Counted from the stretch's first letter, positions 16,236 to 25,493 are shown. The stretch is DNA of 64,000 bases from Herpetosiphon giganteus (GCF_016907925.1 NZ_JAFBCZ010000002.1:186001-250000); one strand, 5' to 3'. Notes: a model not told the origin generated them from the letters alone. A program made the numbers and translations.

Positions 16236-16760
16236 ATGCCAACACAAGCTAAGGTTGCAACCGTTGCCGAATTAACCGAACGCCTAAACCGCGCTCAAAT
16301 GCTTTTAGTTGCCGACTATCGCGGCTTGACAGTTGCCGAATTGAGCGAACTTCGCAAGAAAGTTCGTGAAAAAGGCGGCGAGGTGATTATTGCTAAAAAC
16401 ACCTTGACCCGCTTGGCAGCACGCGAAGCAGGTAAAACTGACATTGAAGAATTTTTGGGTGGCCCAACCGCTCTGGCATTTTCATACGATGATATTCCAG
16501 GCGTTGCCAAGGCAATTGACGATTTCTTCAAAGCTTCGAAGAAAGACATCAAGATCAAAGGCGGGCTCGTCGGTACCTCAAAAATCACTGGCGCAGATGT
16601 CGAACGGGTGGCCAAAATGCCAACCCGCGACGATAGCTTGGCCAAGATCTTGGGCGGTATCAACGCTCCAGCAAGCCGCATTGTCGGTGGCTTGAAGGGT
16701 GTTATGCGCAATATTGCCTACATCCTCGGCGCACACGCACAAAAGGGTGCTGAAGGCTAA
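16236..16760 (+). CDS. rplJ: Large ribosomal subunit protein uL10
   Basis: 174-residue stalk base protein that anchors bL12 dimers on 23S rRNA. ATG 16236 stands 8 bases after AGGAGG; the GTG at 16227 overlaps that ribosome-binding site and is unlikely. [21 protein letters not shown] and [15 protein letters not shown] are typical, and the C-terminal helix that binds bL12 ends in [10 protein letters not shown]. Pairs with rplL 85 bases downstream. The pair is detached from rplKA. Confidence 0.97.
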   Translation: MPTQAKVATVAELTERLNRAQMLLVADYRGLTVAELSELRKKVREKGGEVIIAKNTLTRLAAREAGKTDIEEFLGGPTALAFSYDDIPGVAKAIDDFFKASKKDIKIKGGLVGTSKITGADVERVAKMPTRDDSLAKILGGINAPASRIVGGLKGVMRNIAYILGAHAQKGAEG

Positions 16761-16845
16761 ATCGCATTCGTTCGGCGAATCGCCTAGCCTTTTCGCCAAT
16801 CAACCTTGAAATTCGTATTTTATTGCTTTGGAGGCAATTACACTC

Positions 16846-17241
16846 ATGGCTTCAGAAAAAGTAACTGCATTGTTGGAAGAACTCAAAGGCTTGACCTTGG
16901 TCGAAGCTGCTGAATTGGCCAAAGAAATGGAAGAAGTATTCGGCGTTTCAGCTGCTGCTCCAGTGATGGTTGCTGGTGGCGCTGCTGCTGGTGGCGATGC
17001 TCCAGCCGCTGCTGCTGAAGAACAAACCGAATTCACCGTTATCTTGAAAGGCGCTCCAGCCGACAAGAAAATCGCGATCATCAAAGCTGTTCGCGAAGTT
17101 GTCGCTGGCTTGGGCTTGAAAGAAGCCAAAGATTTGGTCGAAGGCGCACCAAAACCAATCAAAGAAGGTGTCAGCAAAGAAGAAGCCGAAGCTGCCAAGG
17201 CTGCTTTGGCCGCTGCTGGCGCAGAAATCGAAATCAAGTAA
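16846..17241 (+). CDS. rplL: Large ribosomal subunit protein bL12
   Basis: 131-residue stalk protein that recruits translational GTPases. Start ATG 16846 ([16 protein letters not shown]), 11 bases after GGAGG. N-terminal dimerisation domain, a flexible Ala/Gly hinge (about 40-60), and the C-terminal domain with [23 protein letters not shown] and [21 protein letters not shown] strong terminator follows; rpoB and rpoC are not next to it. Confidence 0.98.
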   Translation: MASEKVTALLEELKGLTLVEAAELAKEMEEVFGVSAAAPVMVAGGAAAGGDAPAAAAEEQTEFTVILKGAPADKKIAIIKAVREVVAGLGLKEAKDLVEGAPKPIKEGVSKEEAEAAKAALAAAGAEIEIK

Positions 17242-17261
17242 GTTTTTTACTTGGCTTTCAG

Positions 17262-17302
17262 CCGACGTTTGGGGGTTTCTCCCCTCAAACGTCGGTTTTT
17301 TT
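17262..17302 (+). terminator. Rho-independent terminator of rplJL
   Basis: CCGACGTTTG...CAAACGTCGG with internal GGG/CCC pairing, followed by TTTTTTTG. It starts 20 bases after the rplL stop. Confidence 0.95.
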
Positions 17303-17383
17303 GTTAATTGCCGCCACTAAGCCTGCCATTCTGCCAAAATTGGATTAAACTGAGGAGAAGAGTTTTTTCAGCTGTGAGTTGAC

Positions 17384-17881
17384 ATGCTTGTTGTTGTCCA
17401 ACTAATCAAAACGCGCTGGACTGTGCCCCACGGCCAACGTCCACCGCAGTTGTGTCAAGGTACACCTGAACGGTTAAGTGTGATGCCCCTGCCACCTCAT
17501 GGTTTTGTGCAAGGCGCTGTACTGCACCATACCGAGTTTGATGAGACCAATGCCTACACCCGCCCAACCAGGGCGAATCTGCGTACCTATAGCGATTTGC
17601 GTCACCTGTATCATAATGGCTTAGGCTTGCGCCTCAATCCGCTGCCACAACTTGAAGTGCTGTTGCGCTTGCCCGAACAAACCACCTCAACCAAGATTCT
17701 GCAATTGGCAATTGGCGAATGGGGCCAGTTGAGCTATAAAACCCGTTTTGGCTTGGAACGTGAGGCGACTTACACCAAATATACCTTTAATATCACCTAC
17801 CGCGCCTATCTCGACCCCTTTGTGTTTATGCGCGGCAATCCAACCTACACGATTCACTTGCCTTTGGAGCATAGCCCATGA
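17384..17881 (+). CDS. Conserved-looking protein of unknown function
   Basis: 165 residues with no signal peptide, membrane helix or motif I recognise. The composition is that of a compact beta-rich cytoplasmic protein (many Thr, Tyr and Arg). It overlaps the following sugar-kinase gene by 4 bases (ATGA), so the two are probably co-translated and functionally linked. The start is uncertain because the nearest Shine-Dalgarno-like GAGGAG is more than 25 bases upstream. Confidence 0.65.
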   Translation: MLVVVQLIKTRWTVPHGQRPPQLCQGTPERLSVMPLPPHGFVQGAVLHHTEFDETNAYTRPTRANLRTYSDLRHLYHNGLGLRLNPLPQLEVLLRLPEQTTSTKILQLAIGEWGQLSYKTRFGLEREATYTKYTFNITYRAYLDPFVFMRGNPTYTIHLPLEHSP

Positions 17882-18657
17882 GCCTTGAGTATCTGTTAAT
17901 TGGCGCATTAACTCGCGATCTGACTGCAACCGGCTGGCAACAAGGTGGTACTGGCACGTTTGCTGCGCGGGCATTAGCCTCGTGGGGCGTGGCAACTACA
18001 ATCATCACCCCAGCTCAAACCAAGATTGTGTTTGATTTGCCAAGCAGCTGTACCTTGTTGCGTTTGCCAAGCAGCGCCACCGCCACCTTTGAAAACCGTT
18101 ATCAGGGTGATGCTCGTACTCAATGGCTGCACGCTGCGCCCACAACCTTGGATTGGGCAACGCTTGGGCCATATTGGCGCACAGCCCGCTTGGTTCATCT
18201 TGCGCCCTTAGCTCAAGAATTAACCGCGATTCCGCCACGTAGCCTTTTTCCGCAGGCCTTGATTGGCTTGACGGCTCAGGGTTGGCTGCGCATGTGGGAT
18301 AGCACTGGTCGAATTCAACCGAAACGTTGGCAACCAACCCCAACTGAGTTAGCCCAAATTGATGCTTTGGTGGTCAGCGATGAAGATGTTGGCGGCAATT
18401 TTGAGCTGGTTGCTAGTTGGGCCAAAGCTTGTGGCTTGGTGGCGATGACCCAAGGTTCGCGCGGCGCAACCATCTGGATCAATGGCACGGCCCAGCATGT
18501 GGCAGCTTATCCGGCGCAGGTGAGCGACCCAACTGGGGCTGGTGATGTTTGGGCGGCGGCATGGTTTTGGCGGATGCAGCAAGGCGCTGCGCCATTGCAA
18601 GCAGCCGATTGGGCCTGCCAACAAGCAGCCTTGCAGATCAGTGGCCAATTGGGCTAA
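17878..18657 (+). CDS. PfkB-family carbohydrate/nucleoside kinase
   Basis: 259 residues, short for the ribokinase/PfkB fold (usually 300 or more). The C-terminal signature DPTGAGDVWAAAW near residue 217 holds the catalytic Asp and anion hole; GGTGTFAARALASWG near 23-37 replaces the usual N-terminal GG motif. TQGSRGATIW precedes the signature as in the family. The lid region is reduced. Substrate unknown. Coupled to the gene upstream; its stop is followed directly by a truncated palindromic repeat. Confidence 0.85.
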   Translation: MSLEYLLIGALTRDLTATGWQQGGTGTFAARALASWGVATTIITPAQTKIVFDLPSSCTLLRLPSSATATFENRYQGDARTQWLHAAPTTLDWATLGPYWRTARLVHLAPLAQELTAIPPRSLFPQALIGLTAQGWLRMWDSTGRIQPKRWQPTPTELAQIDALVVSDEDVGGNFELVASWAKACGLVAMTQGSRGATIWINGTAQHVAAYPAQVSDPTGAGDVWAAAWFWRMQQGAAPLQAADWACQQAALQISGQLG

Positions 18658-18712
18658 TGTAGCGTATTATCCCCTCACCCCCAGCCCCCGCTCCCACTGA
18701 AGGCTGGCCAGG
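18658..18712 (-). repeat. Truncated copy of the palindromic element
   Basis: TGTA directly follows the kinase stop codon, then CCCCTCACCCCCAGCCCCCG and CTCCCACTGAA, matching one arm of the 172-bp elements; the other arm is absent. Confidence 0.6.
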
Positions 18713-18767
18713 GAAGTTTAAAGTATTGGATTGATTAATAAAGGGTGGATGTTTACAGATTGAATTT

Positions 18768-18830
18768 TAGGGGGTGCAGGGGGATTAAAGCCCCCTGCGT
18801 TTCCCGCCTTGAGGCGGGACGGAAGGGTGG
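18768..18830 (+). repeat. Two-hairpin repeat, copy 1
   Basis: GGGGGTGCAGGGGGATTAAA, then GCCCCCTGCGTTTCCCGCC and TTGAGGCGGGACGGAAGGGTGG. It folds as GCAGGGGG/CCCCCTGC and CCCGCC/GGCGGG hairpins. Related copies lie at 36876, 42835 and 44725. Confidence 0.75.
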
Positions 18831-18887
18831 TGATCATCAACGAGCGTTGACAACCTACCCTTGAAAGCAGAGGGCTGCAAATATCTT

Positions 18888-19268
18888 TTAGCGCAATACA
18901 ATCACTTCAACTTCAACTTGCACATCGCGGGGCAAGCGCGCAACTTGCACGGTTGAGCGGGCTGGTGGATTTTCGGGGAAGTATTCGCCATAAATTGCAT
19001 TGACGGTGGCAAAGTCGTTCATATCGGCCAAGAAAATCGTAGTTTTGACCACTTTTTCCAGGCTCGTGCCAGCTGCCGCCAGCAAGGCGCGAATATTTTC
19101 CATCACTTGGCGGGTTTGGGCGCTCACATCGCCTTCGATTACTTGGCCAGTCGCGGGGTCAAGCGGAATTTGGCCTGAGCAGAATAATAATCCATCAATG
19201 GCAATTGCTTGTGAGTATGGGCCAATTGCGGCTGGTGCGTTGGGCGTGCTAATAACTTCACGGGTCAT
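18888..19268 (-). CDS. ridA: RidA-family enamine/imine deaminase
   Basis: 126-residue trimeric protein that hydrolyses reactive 2-aminoacrylate-type enamines released by PLP enzymes. PNAPAAIGPYSQAI, GLLFCSGQIPLDPATGQ, and NPPARSTVQVA with the key Arg are all present, and length matches the family. AAGGAG precedes the ATG. yraN lies 21 bases upstream on the same strand, so the two may be co-transcribed. Confidence 0.95.
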   Translation of the reverse strand: MTREVISTPNAPAAIGPYSQAIAIDGLLFCSGQIPLDPATGQVIEGDVSAQTRQVMENIRALLAAAGTSLEKVVKTTIFLADMNDFATVNAIYGEYFPENPPARSTVQVARLPRDVQVEVEVIVLR

Positions 19269-19289
19269 GCAAAACTCCTTGATCGCTAC

Positions 19290-19664
19290 TTATTCAATCG
19301 AAATTGCCTGAAAATGTTCAAGTTGGGGCTGACCACGGGAGAGGGTGATGGCGATGGCATCGATGCGATATTCACCAAGCCATGGGGTTTTGGCTTGATC
19401 GAGCGCTTGCAGATAGGCTTGCATCAATCGGGCTAAACGCTGGCGTTTCTTGAGGGTCAATGATTCTGCTGCACTGCCATGCGCTGCGCCGCGGCGGGTG
19501 CGAACTTCAATAATCACCAAGGTTGCTTGATCGTAGGCGATCAAATCGATTTCGCCCCAACGACAGCGCCAACCGCTGGTAATTAATTGATAGCCTAATT
19601 GCTGTAGATAGGCGGCGGCGTAGTGCTCGCCCCACTGCCCAAGTGCTTTGCGATCATCGGCCAT
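19290..19664 (-). CDS. UPF0102/YraN-family protein (nuclease-like fold)
   Basis: 124 residues. LGQWGEHYAAAYLQQLGYQL is the family N-terminus; WRCRWGEIDLIAYD and LVIIEVRTRRG hold the Glu/Asp-Asp-Glu-x-Lys-like nuclease motif, though the final Lys is Arg (EVRTR). Family function is unproven, with links to DNA or Holliday-junction processing suggested by its fold. GGGGGAG precedes the ATG. Located between eno and ridA. Confidence 0.9.
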   Translation of the reverse strand: MADDRKALGQWGEHYAAAYLQQLGYQLITSGWRCRWGEIDLIAYDQATLVIIEVRTRRGAAHGSAAESLTLKKRQRLARLMQAYLQALDQAKTPWLGEYRIDAIAITLSRGQPQLEHFQAISIE

Positions 19665-19689
19665 GCTTGCTCCCCCTAAAATAGCAAGC

Positions 19690-19711
19690 GGACACGCGCC
19701 ATTGCGTGTCC
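19690..19711 (-). terminator. Hairpin after eno
   Basis: GGACACGC-AATGGC-GCGTGTCC on the minus strand, 18 bases after the eno stop, followed by GCTTGCTATTTTA; the T content is modest. Confidence 0.55.
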
Positions 19712-19728
19712 TGAATGGTCAGTGTCGA

Positions 19729-21057
<1,329 letters not shown>

Positions 21058-21109
21058 TCATACCACGCTCTGTCCATTCGCTGGGTAGCGGTTTCGCGAC
21101 CTATTGAGA

Positions 21110-21490
21110 TAAATTCAAAAGGCAAAAGGCAGAAATCAAAATGGGGATCAGGGGCCAGGGATAAGAGGTCGGGGGTAGGGATAAGGAGCGAGATTTTAAC
21201 GCAGAGGCGCAGAGGAACATGGCTCAAGGCTATGGGCTATAGGAACATTTTTATGAATTCCATGATGATACGTCCTATAGCCAATAGCCCAAAGCCTATA
21301 GCCTTCTCTTCGTGTCCTTCGTGCTCTTCGTGGATCAAATTCTTAACGCAGAGGCGCAGAGGAGCATGGCAATTGGCTTGAGGCTATCGGAAATCATTTA
21401 TTACCCAACAATCTTCCCATAGCCAATAGCCAACAGCCTATAGCCTTCGTATCCTTCGCGTTCTTCGTGCCCTTCGTGGTTTCAGTCGTG
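21110..21490. repeat. Mosaic of short dispersed repeats
   Basis: Includes AAAAGGCAAAAGGCAGAAATC, GGGGATCAGGGGCCAGGGAT, TTTTAACGCAGAGGCGCAGAGG (21192) and CTTAACGCAGAGGCGCAGAGG (21342), CAAGGCTATGGGCTATAGGAAC, AGCCAATAGCCCAAAGCCTATAGCC, and CTTCGTGTCCTTCGTGCTC (21307) with CTTCGTGCCCTTCGTGG (21463). No gene seen in the 480-base gap upstream of eno. Confidence 0.65.
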
Positions 21491-21496
21491 CTCTTC

Positions 21497-22183
21497 CTAC
21501 GCCACAACGACGGTTTCAACTCCATCCAAAAAGCCATTCAGATCGGTAATCCGCACCCGCCCGACATGCTGAGCTGCCAACGAGGCTGCTTTGACCACCG
21601 AGGTATAGCTTGGATCGAATGCCCCTTGTTTGATGTAGCGATCACATTGCCGCCCAGAAATGCCACTGATTCGTCGTCCCGCAGCATACACCCCCGGGGT
21701 TTGCACAATATAGGTTAATTGATCAGCGGCTAATGCCGAGGCGATCATCTGGGCGGCGGTATCGGCGTTGAGCAATTTCACCGCGCCGGTTGCGCTTTCC
21801 ATGGCAAGTGGAGCTAGCACTGGCAACCATGCCTGCTCCAATAAATAGTGCAACACCTCGAAGCGCACAATCGGCTCATCGCTTTTGGGTAGCAAATACA
21901 TCAATTCCAAATCTGAGCCACATAAGCCAATTGCTTGTAAATGATGTTGGGTGAGCGCCGCAACCAAGCGTGGATTGATGCCGCCACGAAGTGCCATGGC
22001 GGCAATTTCAGCTGCTGCCGGATGGTTCGTGCCGCCAATCGCGTTCAGAACGCGTGGCAAAATGCTGCCACCACCATGAATTAAAACCACTTGATCGTTG
22101 ATGCTGCTTAAGGCGCTAATTAATGTTTGCAGTGAATCAGCGTGATCCACTTCGTAGCCGCTAATTTTGATTACATGCGTCAT
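21497..22183 (-). CDS. Amino-acid kinase family protein (acetylglutamate kinase-like)
   Basis: 228 residues, shorter than usual ArgB or LysZ (about 250-300). VVLIHGGGSILPRVL is the phosphate-binding GGG motif, LNADTAAQMIASALAADQLTY is the conserved AAK segment, and VVKAASLAAQHVGRVRI matches the C-terminal nucleotide-site lysine region. The N-terminal KxGG is altered to Lys-Ile-Ser-Gly. No argC, argJ or lysine gene is nearby, so the phosphoryl acceptor is open. Its stop lies 6 bases from a CTTCGTGG repeat run, so the C-terminus may have been reshaped. Confidence 0.8.
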   Translation of the reverse strand: MTHVIKISGYEVDHADSLQTLISALSSINDQVVLIHGGGSILPRVLNAIGGTNHPAAAEIAAMALRGGINPRLVAALTQHHLQAIGLCGSDLELMYLLPKSDEPIVRFEVLHYLLEQAWLPVLAPLAMESATGAVKLLNADTAAQMIASALAADQLTYIVQTPGVYAAGRRISGISGRQCDRYIKQGAFDPSYTSVVKAASLAAQHVGRVRITDLNGFLDGVETVVVA

Positions 22184-22298
22184 TTCTGGTAGTCCCCATC
22201 TGTGTTGTGCTCAATTGTAACGAGGGGGACTAGCAAACAATAGGATTAAAGATGACGAAGCGCTGACAGTTTATTGATCGGCTGCTTGATCAAACTGC

Positions 22299-22814
22299 TT
22301 AGCGTGGGTGGGCGATAATCCATGGCGCATCATACCAACCAACTTCGGTTGTGGGCTGCTCGCGCCATTGTTGCAAAATATGTAGGTGGAATGGGGCTAA
22401 TGCTGGGTATTGATCAGGCGCAAACCAGCCCATTTGGTCAACCTCGCGCGAGGCTTGAAATGTGCCACCGATCAGCGTGCCACAAACCACAAATTCAAAT
22501 TTGGGGCGGTCGCGGGTTACGCCGATTAATGCCAAGCGGTCGGCCCGCACCTGCAAGCCCGATTCTTCGCGCACCTCGCGTTCGAGGGTTTCGAGCGGCG
22601 ATTCTGCTTTGCTCATCCAACCGCCTGGCATTCCCCACGGATGCGAGCGGCGATAGGTATGATGAAACAACAACAAGCGCCCTTGCTCATCGGTAATGAT
22701 CCCAGCCACGCCCAGCAAAAAATGCGGATTAATCGCATTTGCTGCCAACCAATGTAAACGTGGTGGCAAGCGAAAGCGTTTTAATAAAGGAAAAATAAAG
22801 CTCGGTAATTCCAT
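22299..22814 (-). CDS. Nudix hydrolase
   Basis: 171 residues. A perfect Nudix box, G-x5-E-x7-REVREESGL, begins in GGWMSKAES near residue 80, so it should cleave a nucleoside diphosphate linked to another moiety. An N-terminal hydrophobic stretch (LPSFIFPLLKRF) may associate with membrane. Start ATG 22814 after GAGG; a TTG seven codons upstream is the alternative. Substrate not predictable. Divergent from lexA. Confidence 0.88.
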   Translation of the reverse strand: MELPSFIFPLLKRFRLPPRLHWLAANAINPHFLLGVAGIITDEQGRLLLFHHTYRRSHPWGMPGGWMSKAESPLETLEREVREESGLQVRADRLALIGVTRDRPKFEFVVCGTLIGGTFQASREVDQMGWFAPDQYPALAPFHLHILQQWREQPTTEVGWYDAPWIIAHPR

Positions 22815-22957
22815 AATCGCCTCAGTCCAAATCAAAATGAGATCATTAAAGTATAAACCGATTGCAGCGCTTGCTCGACCAAGTTAATTATTTGCTCATG
22901 ATTTTGCCAATTTTGGGTTGAATTTTGCCGTTTTAGCTAAAAAGTAGAACATCCTAG

Positions 22958-22986
22958 TTGACAGAACATATGTATTTTTCTATAAT
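22958..22986 (+). promoter_or_regulatory. Consensus promoter of lexA
   Basis: Perfect TTGACA (22958-22963), 17-base spacer, perfect TATAAT (22981-22986). The spacer carries a LexA-box-like site, so repression by occlusion of RNA polymerase is expected. Confidence 0.9.
22964..22975 (+). promoter_or_regulatory. LexA-box-like site 1
   Basis: GAAC-ATAT-GTAT, close to the GAAC-N4-GTTC palindrome used by LexA in many Gram-positive lineages, between the -35 and -10 boxes of lexA. Confidence 0.6.
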
Positions 22987-22994
22987 AACAAGTA

Positions 22995-23006
22995 GAACGT
23001 CTATTC
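22995..23006 (+). promoter_or_regulatory. LexA-box-like site 2
   Basis: GAAC-GTCT-ATTC, a second approximate GAAC-N4-GTTC palindrome at the transcription start. Its AAGTAGAAC context repeats one at 22941, hinting at a third half-site. Confidence 0.55.
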
Positions 23007-23057
23007 GTGTATGGCTGAATACCCACAGCTACGTCGGCCCAGAAAGGAAGCGCTTCA

Positions 23058-23702
23058 ATGAGCGGATTATCGCAACGCCAACAACGGATCTATGATTACA
23101 TCAAGCAATTTATTCGCACAAATGGCTATGCTCCGGCGATTCGCGATATTCAACGCGAGTTAAGTATTTCATCAACCTCAGTGGTTGCTTATAACTTACG
23201 CGCCCTCGAAAGCAAAGGCCAAATTCGCCGCGAAGGCAACATCTCGCGCGCAATCGAATTGATTAATGTTGAACAACCATTGCCCACCGTGCTTGGCGGC
23301 CAACGCGTGCCAGTGCTGGGCGTTATTGCCGCTGGCCAGCCAATTCCAGGCCCCAACGAATCAACCAACTCCGAAGATTCGGTCTTGGTGCCCGAAGAAA
23401 TTGTTGGCAGCGATAAGCTGGGCGATGTCTATGCCTTGCGGGTCAAAGGCTACTCGATGGTCGATGCCTTGATTGCCGATGGCGATATTGTTTTGTTGCG
23501 CTATCAGGAAACTGCCGAAAATGGCGAGATGGTCGCAGCCCGCATTCGCGATGAAAATGAAGTTACTTTGAAGCGGATTTATTGGGAAGGCGACCGCGTG
23601 CGGTTGCAGCCAGCCAACGTTACCATGGATGCGATGTACTATCCATCGACCAATGTCGAAGTGCAAGGCCGTGTAGTTGGGGTTATCCGTAACCTCGGCT
23701 AA
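23058..23702 (+). CDS. lexA: SOS repressor LexA
   Basis: 214-residue repressor that self-cleaves when RecA filaments form on damaged DNA. N-terminal winged HTH (QRQQRIYDYIKQFIRTNGYA to IRREGNISRAIEL), the Ala92-Gly93 cleavage site in VIAAGQPIPG, and the Ser133/Lys172 catalytic dyad (GYSMVDAL, VTLKRI) are all present. AAGGAAG precedes the ATG. The LexA-like boxes in its promoter point to autoregulation. Monocistronic with a bidirectional terminator. Confidence 0.97.
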   Translation: MSGLSQRQQRIYDYIKQFIRTNGYAPAIRDIQRELSISSTSVVAYNLRALESKGQIRREGNISRAIELINVEQPLPTVLGGQRVPVLGVIAAGQPIPGPNESTNSEDSVLVPEEIVGSDKLGDVYALRVKGYSMVDALIADGDIVLLRYQETAENGEMVAARIRDENEVTLKRIYWEGDRVRLQPANVTMDAMYYPSTNVEVQGRVVGVIRNLG

Positions 23703-23727
23703 AATCCCGATTTCAAACAGCATACCC

Positions 23728-23755
23728 AAAGGGACGGAATTAATTCCGTCCCTTT
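23728..23755. terminator. Bidirectional terminator after lexA
   Basis: AAAGGGACGGAATTAATTCCGTCCCTTT, a perfect 14-base palindrome arm pair followed by TTGGTTTTTT. It also overlaps the stop codon of the convergent 97-residue gene. Confidence 0.85.
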
Positions 23756-24033
23756 TTGGTTTTTTGGTTAATTTTGGCTTGGGTTTCGATCAACTTGGTT
23801 TGTTGTTGCTCAAGTTTGTGCTGTTCTTGGGCTTTCTTGAGGGCTGCCTCGCCTAGTTTTACCCCAACCGCTTTGAGTTCGCGATCATAGGCTCGCTTGC
23901 CGCGCCACAACAAAAATGGAATCAAAATCGGCCACCATGGCTTAAGATCTTGAAATCGCTGACGATACCCATCGACTTGCGCTCGGACACTGGTGATATT
24001 GCTGAGGGTGGCTAAGATTTTTTGCTTGACCAT
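23740..24033 (-). CDS. Small basic protein with a hydrophobic segment and coiled-coil tail
   Basis: 97 residues. A central hydrophobic stretch (KPWWPILIPFLLWRGK, about 31-46) may be a membrane or interfacial helix, and the C-terminal half (about 58-95) is Lys/Gln-rich and likely coiled coil. No family recognised. GGAG stands 9 bases before the ATG. It lies downstream of the Hsp70-like gene on the same strand after a 113-base gap. Confidence 0.6.
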   Translation of the reverse strand: MVKQKILATLSNITSVRAQVDGYRQRFQDLKPWWPILIPFLLWRGKRAYDRELKAVGVKLGEAALKKAQEQHKLEQQQTKLIETQAKINQKTKKGRN

Positions 24034-24146
24034 CGCGCATACTCCCTACTAAGGCTATCTGCATTATAGCTGAGATTGCCAAGCTATGGCCGTGATGTTG
24101 TGCTGGGCCATAGCTTGGGCTTGCAGGTTCGATGCCAAGCCTTGAG

Positions 24147-25493
24147 TTAGCTTGCTTCGCCGCGTCCTTCGTAGGCGGCAACTGCCAAGCCTGCGCCAAC
24201 GCTGGTGAAGGGATCTTGCTCGCGTAGCCGATCTTCGGTGAAGCGATCGGACAATAATTTGATGAAGCGCGGAATCCGCGAGGAGCCGCCAGTGCGCAAC
24301 ACCACATCAATTTGGTCGTGGCTAAGGCCAGCAGCCTTGATTGTGCGATCAACACATGCGCCAATCGAGCGCGCTTCGGGGCCGATCAGGCGCTCAAATT
24401 CAAAGCGTGGCAACAAATGGTCAAAATCGATGCCATCGACATGCATGCTAATTTCAACTTGGCGCTCGCTGGAAAGCTGGCGTTTGGCTTCCTCGGCGTG
24501 TTCGTATAGCACCAAACCGTAGTTCTCGCGCACGAGGGTGCGCAATGCCTTGAGTTCTTTGGGTTTATCACTGGTGCGCACCGCTTCTTCGATAATCTCA
24601 AGCATTTTTGGCGTATGCATTTCGAGAATATTTTGCCAGTTGTCGAGGTGCTCCAAAAGGGTTGCGGGCAAGGGCAATTTGCGCGGGCCAAGCCGTGCGC
24701 CATCGCCAAAATATTGGCGTAGCGCCCCAGTCACGATTTTGCTATCGAGCACATCGCCGCCAATTGGCACGCCATCGGTGGCCAATACCTGACGCTCATC
24801 GCCGTCAATCGCCATCACGGTAACATCGAGCGTCCCGCCGCCAAAGTCGAACACCACAATATTGCGACGTTCGTGTTGGCTGGCAGCAAAGGCATGGGCG
24901 GCAGCAACTGGCTCGGGCATAAAACTTACATTCGGCAAATCGGCCAATTCGCAGGCTTCGCGCATCCGCCGAATCGCCAAGGCATCGCCTTCGGGTGTAT
25001 CGGCGTAGTGCACAGGCCGCCCGACCGTAATGGCGCTAATTTTTTCGCCAGTAAAGCGCTCAATTTCGCGGCGAATGGCCCGCAGAATTTTGGCAATCAG
25101 TTCTTCGAGCGGGGTTTCTTGGCCAAACACGTTAGTTTTAATGTAGGATGGATCGCGAAGCATGGTTTTGATCGATTGAAACAAGCGGCCTGGTGGATTG
25201 CTATCGACCATACCTTCAACCGATTGGACGATTGTGCCAACCCCAGAATAGGTGTTGGTGACCGTGCCAACATAGCGCCGTTCGTAGATAATTTCGCGGC
25301 CAACATTGCCCTCAGTAAAGGCGTTGATTGCTGCGCGACCAAACAGCTGCTGGCCTTCTGGCGTAATAAAGAGCGCAGTGCGTAACACATTGGGGTTTGC
25401 CGCTACGGAGTCTAGCGGGACCAAGGTTACCTTTGCGCCGTCGTAAATTGCTGCGGTCGTATTAGTTGTTCCGAAATCTAAGCCTACCCGCAT
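24147..25493 (-). CDS. Hsp70-family ATPase domain protein without substrate-binding domain (YegD-like)
   Basis: 448 residues covering only the Hsp70 nucleotide-binding fold. GLDFGTTNTTAAIYD is the phosphate-1 motif, VVFDFGGGTLDVTVM the phosphate-2 motif, and VLRTGGSSRIPRFIKLL the adenosine motif. DnaK would continue about 200 residues into a beta-sandwich substrate domain, which is absent. Such proteins resemble E. coli YegD, of unknown function. A perfect AAGGAGG precedes the ATG. No DnaJ or GrpE gene is adjacent. Confidence 0.9.
   Translation of the reverse strand: MRVGLDFGTTNTTAAIYDGAKVTLVPLDSVAANPNVLRTALFITPEGQQLFGRAAINAFTEGNVGREIIYERRYVGTVTNTYSGVGTIVQSVEGMVDSNPPGRLFQSIKTMLRDPSYIKTNVFGQETPLEELIAKILRAIRREIERFTGEKISAITVGRPVHYADTPEGDALAIRRMREACELADLPNVSFMPEPVAAAHAFAASQHERRNIVVFDFGGGTLDVTVMAIDGDERQVLATDGVPIGGDVLDSKIVTGALRQYFGDGARLGPRKLPLPATLLEHLDNWQNILEMHTPKMLEIIEEAVRTSDKPKELKALRTLVRENYGLVLYEHAEEAKRQLSSERQVEISMHVDGIDFDHLLPRFEFERLIGPEARSIGACVDRTIKAAGLSHDQIDVVLRTGGSSRIPRFIKLLSDRFTEDRLREQDPFTSVGAGLAVAAYEGRGEAS

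Noticed and set aside
24110-24146. GGTTCGATGCC, a tRNA T-arm-like word
   Set aside because: No acceptor, D or anticodon arms can be built around it. No tRNA is seen anywhere in the window.
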